The notes under the pieces are model-generated. The model had not been told where the DNA came from, did not search any database, and saw only the letters and a program-made list of their open reading frames with translations. A stretch of DNA of 9,037 nt from Bacteroidales bacterium (GTDB taxonomy: Bacteria; Bacteroidota; Bacteroidia; Bacteroidales; UBA932), in assembly GCA_017615445.1 (NCBI GenBank), contig JAGAAD010000029.1:1-9037 (forward strand), read 5' to 3'. Position numbers and translations under genes: made by a program. Each line of letters starts with the position of its first letter. Position 1 is the stretch's first letter. Positions 6,860 to 9,037 of the stretch are shown here, in pieces.

Positions 6860-6921
6860 CAAAACGAAATCGCGTGAAACGTTTTATTTGATAAAACGAA
6901 ACGAAAACGAAACGAAAAACG
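6860..6921. promoter_or_regulatory. CGAAA operator array upstream of agaS
   Basis: CGAAA occurs at 6865-6869 and then four times in close succession starting at 6897, 6902, 6908 and 6913 (spacings of 5, 6 and 5), with TGAAA at 6875-6879. This is the reverse complement of the TTTCG units upstream of the regulator gene, so the same protein probably binds both arrays. The array ends 11 bases before the proposed -7 box of agaS, covering the region where the -33 box should be. That fits repression by occlusion. No expected TTTG -33 box is found at the usual spacing, so activation is also possible. Confidence 0.6.
6880..6898. repeat. Perfect 8-bp inverted repeat inside the agaS operator array
   Basis: CGTTTTAT at 6880-6887 and ATAAAACG at 6891-6898 are exact reverse complements separated by TTG. 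The second arm merges into the CGAAA array. With no T-run after it on the plus strand it is a poor terminator for the upstream regulator gene; a dimeric protein-binding site is more likely. Confidence 0.5.
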
Positions 6922-6932
6922 GGAAGAGTTAT

Positions 6933-6948
6933 TAGATTTGCGCAAATC
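6933..6948 (+). promoter_or_regulatory. Candidate agaS promoter (-7 box) overlapped by a perfect palindrome
   Basis: TAGATTTG at 6933-6940 matches the Bacteroidota -7 consensus TAnnTTTG exactly and lies 25 bases before the agaS ATG. It overlaps a perfect 14-base palindrome, GATTTGCGCAAATC (6935-6948). No TTTG -33 box stands 19-21 bases upstream; that stretch is occupied by the CGAAA array. The promoter gives agaS-kbaZ transcription independent of the regulator gene. The palindrome could be a further operator or chance. Confidence 0.5.
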
Positions 6949-6965
6949 ATTTCAATAACAATTTG

Positions 6966-8078
6966 ATGACACTTAACTACCACACCTACAAAGAAATCAA
7001 ACAGCAGCCGCGTGTTTGGAAAGCATCCTACGAAATGGTGCTCGCGCGCAAGCAGCAGATTTCAGCATTTCTCCACAAATACCTCGGCGAAGGTTATTCG
7101 GTAATTCTCACGGGAGCAGGAACATCCGCCTATATTGGCGATGCGCTCGAGTGCGCCCTGCGCGACACTCTCCTCAAGGGAGCGTCCAGCATCGCCACCA
7201 CGGACCTCATCACCGCTCCTGAGCTCTATCTCGGCAAGGACAGCAAGGTTCTCCTCATCTCCTTCGCCCGCAGCGGAAACAGCCCTGAGAGCGTGGGCGC
7301 CATCAGAGCGGTCGAGCAGACTGCCGGCAGCGTGGCCCATATCTTCATCACCTGCAACTCCGAAGGCGAGCTCGCGAAGATGAAGGGAGACAACATCCTC
7401 TGCCTCCTCCTTCCTCCCGAGACCAACGACCTTTCGCTCGCGATGACCAGCTCCTACAGCACCATGTTCCTCACCTGCGCGATGATAGCGAACATAGACA
7501 AGATCGAGCAGGACAAGGCCGAGGTAGACGCTCTCGCAGACGCCGTGGAGAAAGCGATGGACAAGTATGAGGACTCGATCAACGAGATCGCGAAGCGGCC
7601 CTTCAACCGCGCGGTCTTCCTCGGATCGGGCGCCCTCAAGGGTGTGGCCGAAGAAGCGCGCCTGAAGCTGCAGGAGCTCACGGACGGCGCCGTCATGTGC
7701 GCGTTCGACTCGTTCCTCGGCTTCCGCCACGGCCCCAAGGCGGTGGTCCACGAAGACTGCCTGCTGGTCTACTTCGTCTCGCCGGACGCGAAGGTGCGCC
7801 GCTATGAAATGGACCTCATCGGCCAGATCGCCGAGCACAACAAAGTGACCGCGACGGTGGCCGTCTGCCAGAAAGACCATGGCCTGAAGGGCATGGATCT
7901 GCTGGTGGAGCTCGGACTGCCCGAGCAGATGCCCGCCCGCTACTCGAGCGTGGGCAACATCTTCGTCGCCCAGATGCTGGGCTGCTTCAAGAGCATCAAT
8001 ATGGGACTGAGCCCGGACACCCCGTCGGTCTCCGGAAACATCTCCCGAGTTGTCGAAGGCGTAACTTTATATATATAA
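6966..8078 (+). CDS. agaS: AgaS-family SIS-domain protein, galactosamine-6-phosphate deaminase/isomerase
   Basis: The 370-residue cytoplasmic enzyme has two SIS (sugar isomerase) domains, about 45-185 and 212-345. Features include ILTGAGTSAYIGDAL at 47-61, the phosphosugar-binding SFARSGNSPESV at 99-110, FLGSGALKGVAEEARLKLQE at 218-237 and GFRHGPKAVV at 252-261. The C-terminus (MGLSPDTPSVSGNISRVVEG at 346-365) is diagnostic of AgaS rather than GlmS. AgaS converts D-galactosamine-6-phosphate to tagatose-6-phosphate plus ammonia in GalNAc/galactosamine catabolism. The ATG at 6966 is preferred over the TTG immediately before it; there is no clear Shine-Dalgarno, as usual in Bacteroidota. The gene follows the CGAAA operator array and is one base from the next gene, so the two are co-transcribed and probably translationally coupled. 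Length is close to the roughly 384 residues of E. coli AgaS. Confidence 0.92.
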   Translation: MTLNYHTYKEIKQQPRVWKASYEMVLARKQQISAFLHKYLGEGYSVILTGAGTSAYIGDALECALRDTLLKGASSIATTDLITAPELYLGKDSKVLLISFARSGNSPESVGAIRAVEQTAGSVAHIFITCNSEGELAKMKGDNILCLLLPPETNDLSLAMTSSYSTMFLTCAMIANIDKIEQDKAEVDALADAVEKAMDKYEDSINEIAKRPFNRAVFLGSGALKGVAEEARLKLQELTDGAVMCAFDSFLGFRHGPKAVVHEDCLLVYFVSPDAKVRRYEMDLIGQIAEHNKVTATVAVCQKDHGLKGMDLLVELGLPEQMPARYSSVGNIFVAQMLGCFKSINMGLSPDTPSVSGNISRVVEGVTLYI

Positions 8079-8079
8079 T

Positions 8080-9037
8080 ATGAAAAAGACCGAACAGCTC
8101 CTCCATAGGATCGACGAGCTTCAGAAGGAGACCGGCATTCCCCGCACCATCTTCGCGGCATGCCCTAACTCCCCCACCGTTATCCGCGCCAGCATCCAGG
8201 CAGCGAAACGCAACAACGCCCCCATCTACTTCGCAGCGACCCTGAACCAGATAGACTGCGACGGAGGCTACACCGGAATGACTCAGGAGGACTTCGTCCG
8301 CACCGTCCGTTTCGAGTGCGAGAGGGTGAACTTCACCGGCCCGTGCATAGTGGCGATAGACCACGGCGGCCCCTGGCTCAAGGACAAGCAGAGGACTGAA
8401 AAGTGGTCCACCGAAGACGCCATGAACGGCGTGAAGAAGTCTTTCGAGGCCGCAGTGCTCGCAGGCTACGACCTGATCCATGTGGATCCCACCGTGGACA
8501 TAAACGTCCCGAAGGGCGAGATAATCGACATCCATGTGGTCGCGGCCAGAACGGTCGAGCTGATCGCGCACACTGAAGCGTTCCGCAAGGCCCACGGCAT
8601 CGCCCCCATCTCCTACGAAGTGGGAACTGAGGAGGTCCACGGCGGACTCGCAGACGAGACCACCTTCGACACCTTCATCGCCGAGCTCAAGAAAGGCCTC
8701 AAGGCAGTCGGACTCGAGGATGTGTGGCCCTGCTTCATAGTGGGCAAGGTGGGAACGGACCTGGACACCACCCTCTTCGACACCGAAGTCGCAAAGACCC
8801 TCACCGCCAAGGTGCGCCCTCTGGGCAGCTACATCAAGGGACACTACACAGACGACGTCTCCAACCCTCAGGATTATCCCCTCTGCGGAATGGGCGCCGC
8901 TAACGTGGGTCCCGAATTCACCATCAGCGAGTTCCGCGCCCTGTGCGAGCTCGAGGAGGTGGAGAAGAAATTCCACGCAGAAGGCAAGGTGGGAGTTCTC
9001 TCGCACATGAGGGACACCCTTCTTGAGGAAGTCCACG
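8080..9037 (+). CDS. kbaZ: Tagatose-bisphosphate aldolase GatZ/KbaZ-family protein (3' end outside window)
   Basis: An open frame of 319 codons runs without a stop from the ATG at 8080 to the window edge; the family is usually about 420 residues, so roughly three quarters is present. Family features are CPNSPTVIRASI at 28-39, GGYTGMTQEDF at 62-72, AIDHGGP at 92-98, AGYDLIHVD at 128-136, ISYEVGTEEVHGG at 177-189 and GHYTDD at 254-259. E. coli GatZ/KbaZ is the non-catalytic partner of the GatY/KbaY class II aldolase that splits tagatose-1,6-bisphosphate. Other members of the same Pfam family have been reported to interconvert fructose-6-phosphate and tagatose-6-phosphate as 4-epimerases. Both roles fit directly after agaS. 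No GatY/KbaY gene is visible; it could lie to the right. The start is one base beyond the agaS stop. Confidence 0.88.
   Translation, partial: MKKTEQLLHRIDELQKETGIPRTIFAACPNSPTVIRASIQAAKRNNAPIYFAATLNQIDCDGGYTGMTQEDFVRTVRFECERVNFTGPCIVAIDHGGPWLKDKQRTEKWSTEDAMNGVKKSFEAAVLAGYDLIHVDPTVDINVPKGEIIDIHVVAARTVELIAHTEAFRKAHGIAPISYEVGTEEVHGGLADETTFDTFIAELKKGLKAVGLEDVWPCFIVGKVGTDLDTTLFDTEVAKTLTAKVRPLGSYIKGHYTDDVSNPQDYPLCGMGAANVGPEFTISEFRALCELEEVEKKFHAEGKVGVLSHMRDTLLEEVH

Noticed and set aside
6880..6898. Intrinsic terminator after the DeoR-family gene
   Set aside because: The hairpin is AT-rich with an 8-bp stem and a three-base loop and is followed by A-rich rather than T-rich sequence on the plus strand; an operator is more likely.
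6963..6965. TTG as start codon of agaS
   Set aside because: An ATG follows immediately in the same frame and gives a normal AgaS length; there is no reason to prefer TTG.
7996..9036. Minus-strand open frame opposite kbaZ at the right edge
   Set aside because: The plus-strand frame from 8080 matches the GatZ/KbaZ family along its whole length; the opposite frame has no recognisable motif.

Overview
The window looks like chromosomal DNA of a GC-rich member of the Bacteroidales (Bacteroidota), probably gut- or rumen-associated. The grounds are: three consecutive exported lipoproteins, a BACON-type domain, a GH109 enzyme of the form common in Bacteroides relatives, a lack of strong Shine-Dalgarno sequences, and promoter-like sites of the Bacteroidota type (TAnnTTTG, or close to it). 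The genus cannot be read from the sequence.

Layout. Positions 1-195 hold no gene. They contain three imperfect GC-rich tandem repeats, then two nested perfect 15-bp inverted repeats that probably end the leftward operon. Positions 196-5909 are a leftward operon of four genes separated by only 2-3 bases. In order of transcription they are a PfkB-family sugar kinase, a GH36-like alpha-galactosidase lipoprotein, a BACON plus tyrosine-phosphatase lipoprotein, and a GH109 (alpha-N-acetylgalactosaminidase-like) lipoprotein. Positions 5910-6064 are a divergent control region rich in TTTCG/CGAAA half-sites. Rightward there is a DeoR-family regulator (6065-6859), a 106-base gap packed with CGAAA repeats and carrying its own promoter-like element, then agaS (6966-8078) and, one base later, a KbaZ/GatZ-family gene that runs off the right edge.

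Interpretation. The content fits a locus for alpha-linked galactose/N-acetylgalactosamine residues (for example from mucin or blood-group-A-like glycans). Exported GH36 and GH109 enzymes would release the sugar, AgaS would turn galactosamine-6-phosphate into tagatose-6-phosphate, and the PfkB kinase and/or the KbaZ-like protein would carry tagatose-6-phosphate into glycolysis. The DeoR-family protein is the likely local regulator, since repeats resembling AgaR-type operators flank its own gene on both sides. GalNAc kinase, GalNAc-6-phosphate deacetylase, the catalytic GatY/KbaY aldolase subunit, SusC/SusD and a transporter are not in the window. The pathway is therefore inferred and incomplete.

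Most notable for follow-up are the KbaZ-like protein, which could act alone as a tagatose-6-phosphate/fructose-6-phosphate 4-epimerase, the exported phosphatase embedded in the glycosidase operon, the dense operator arrays, and the structured element at the left end.
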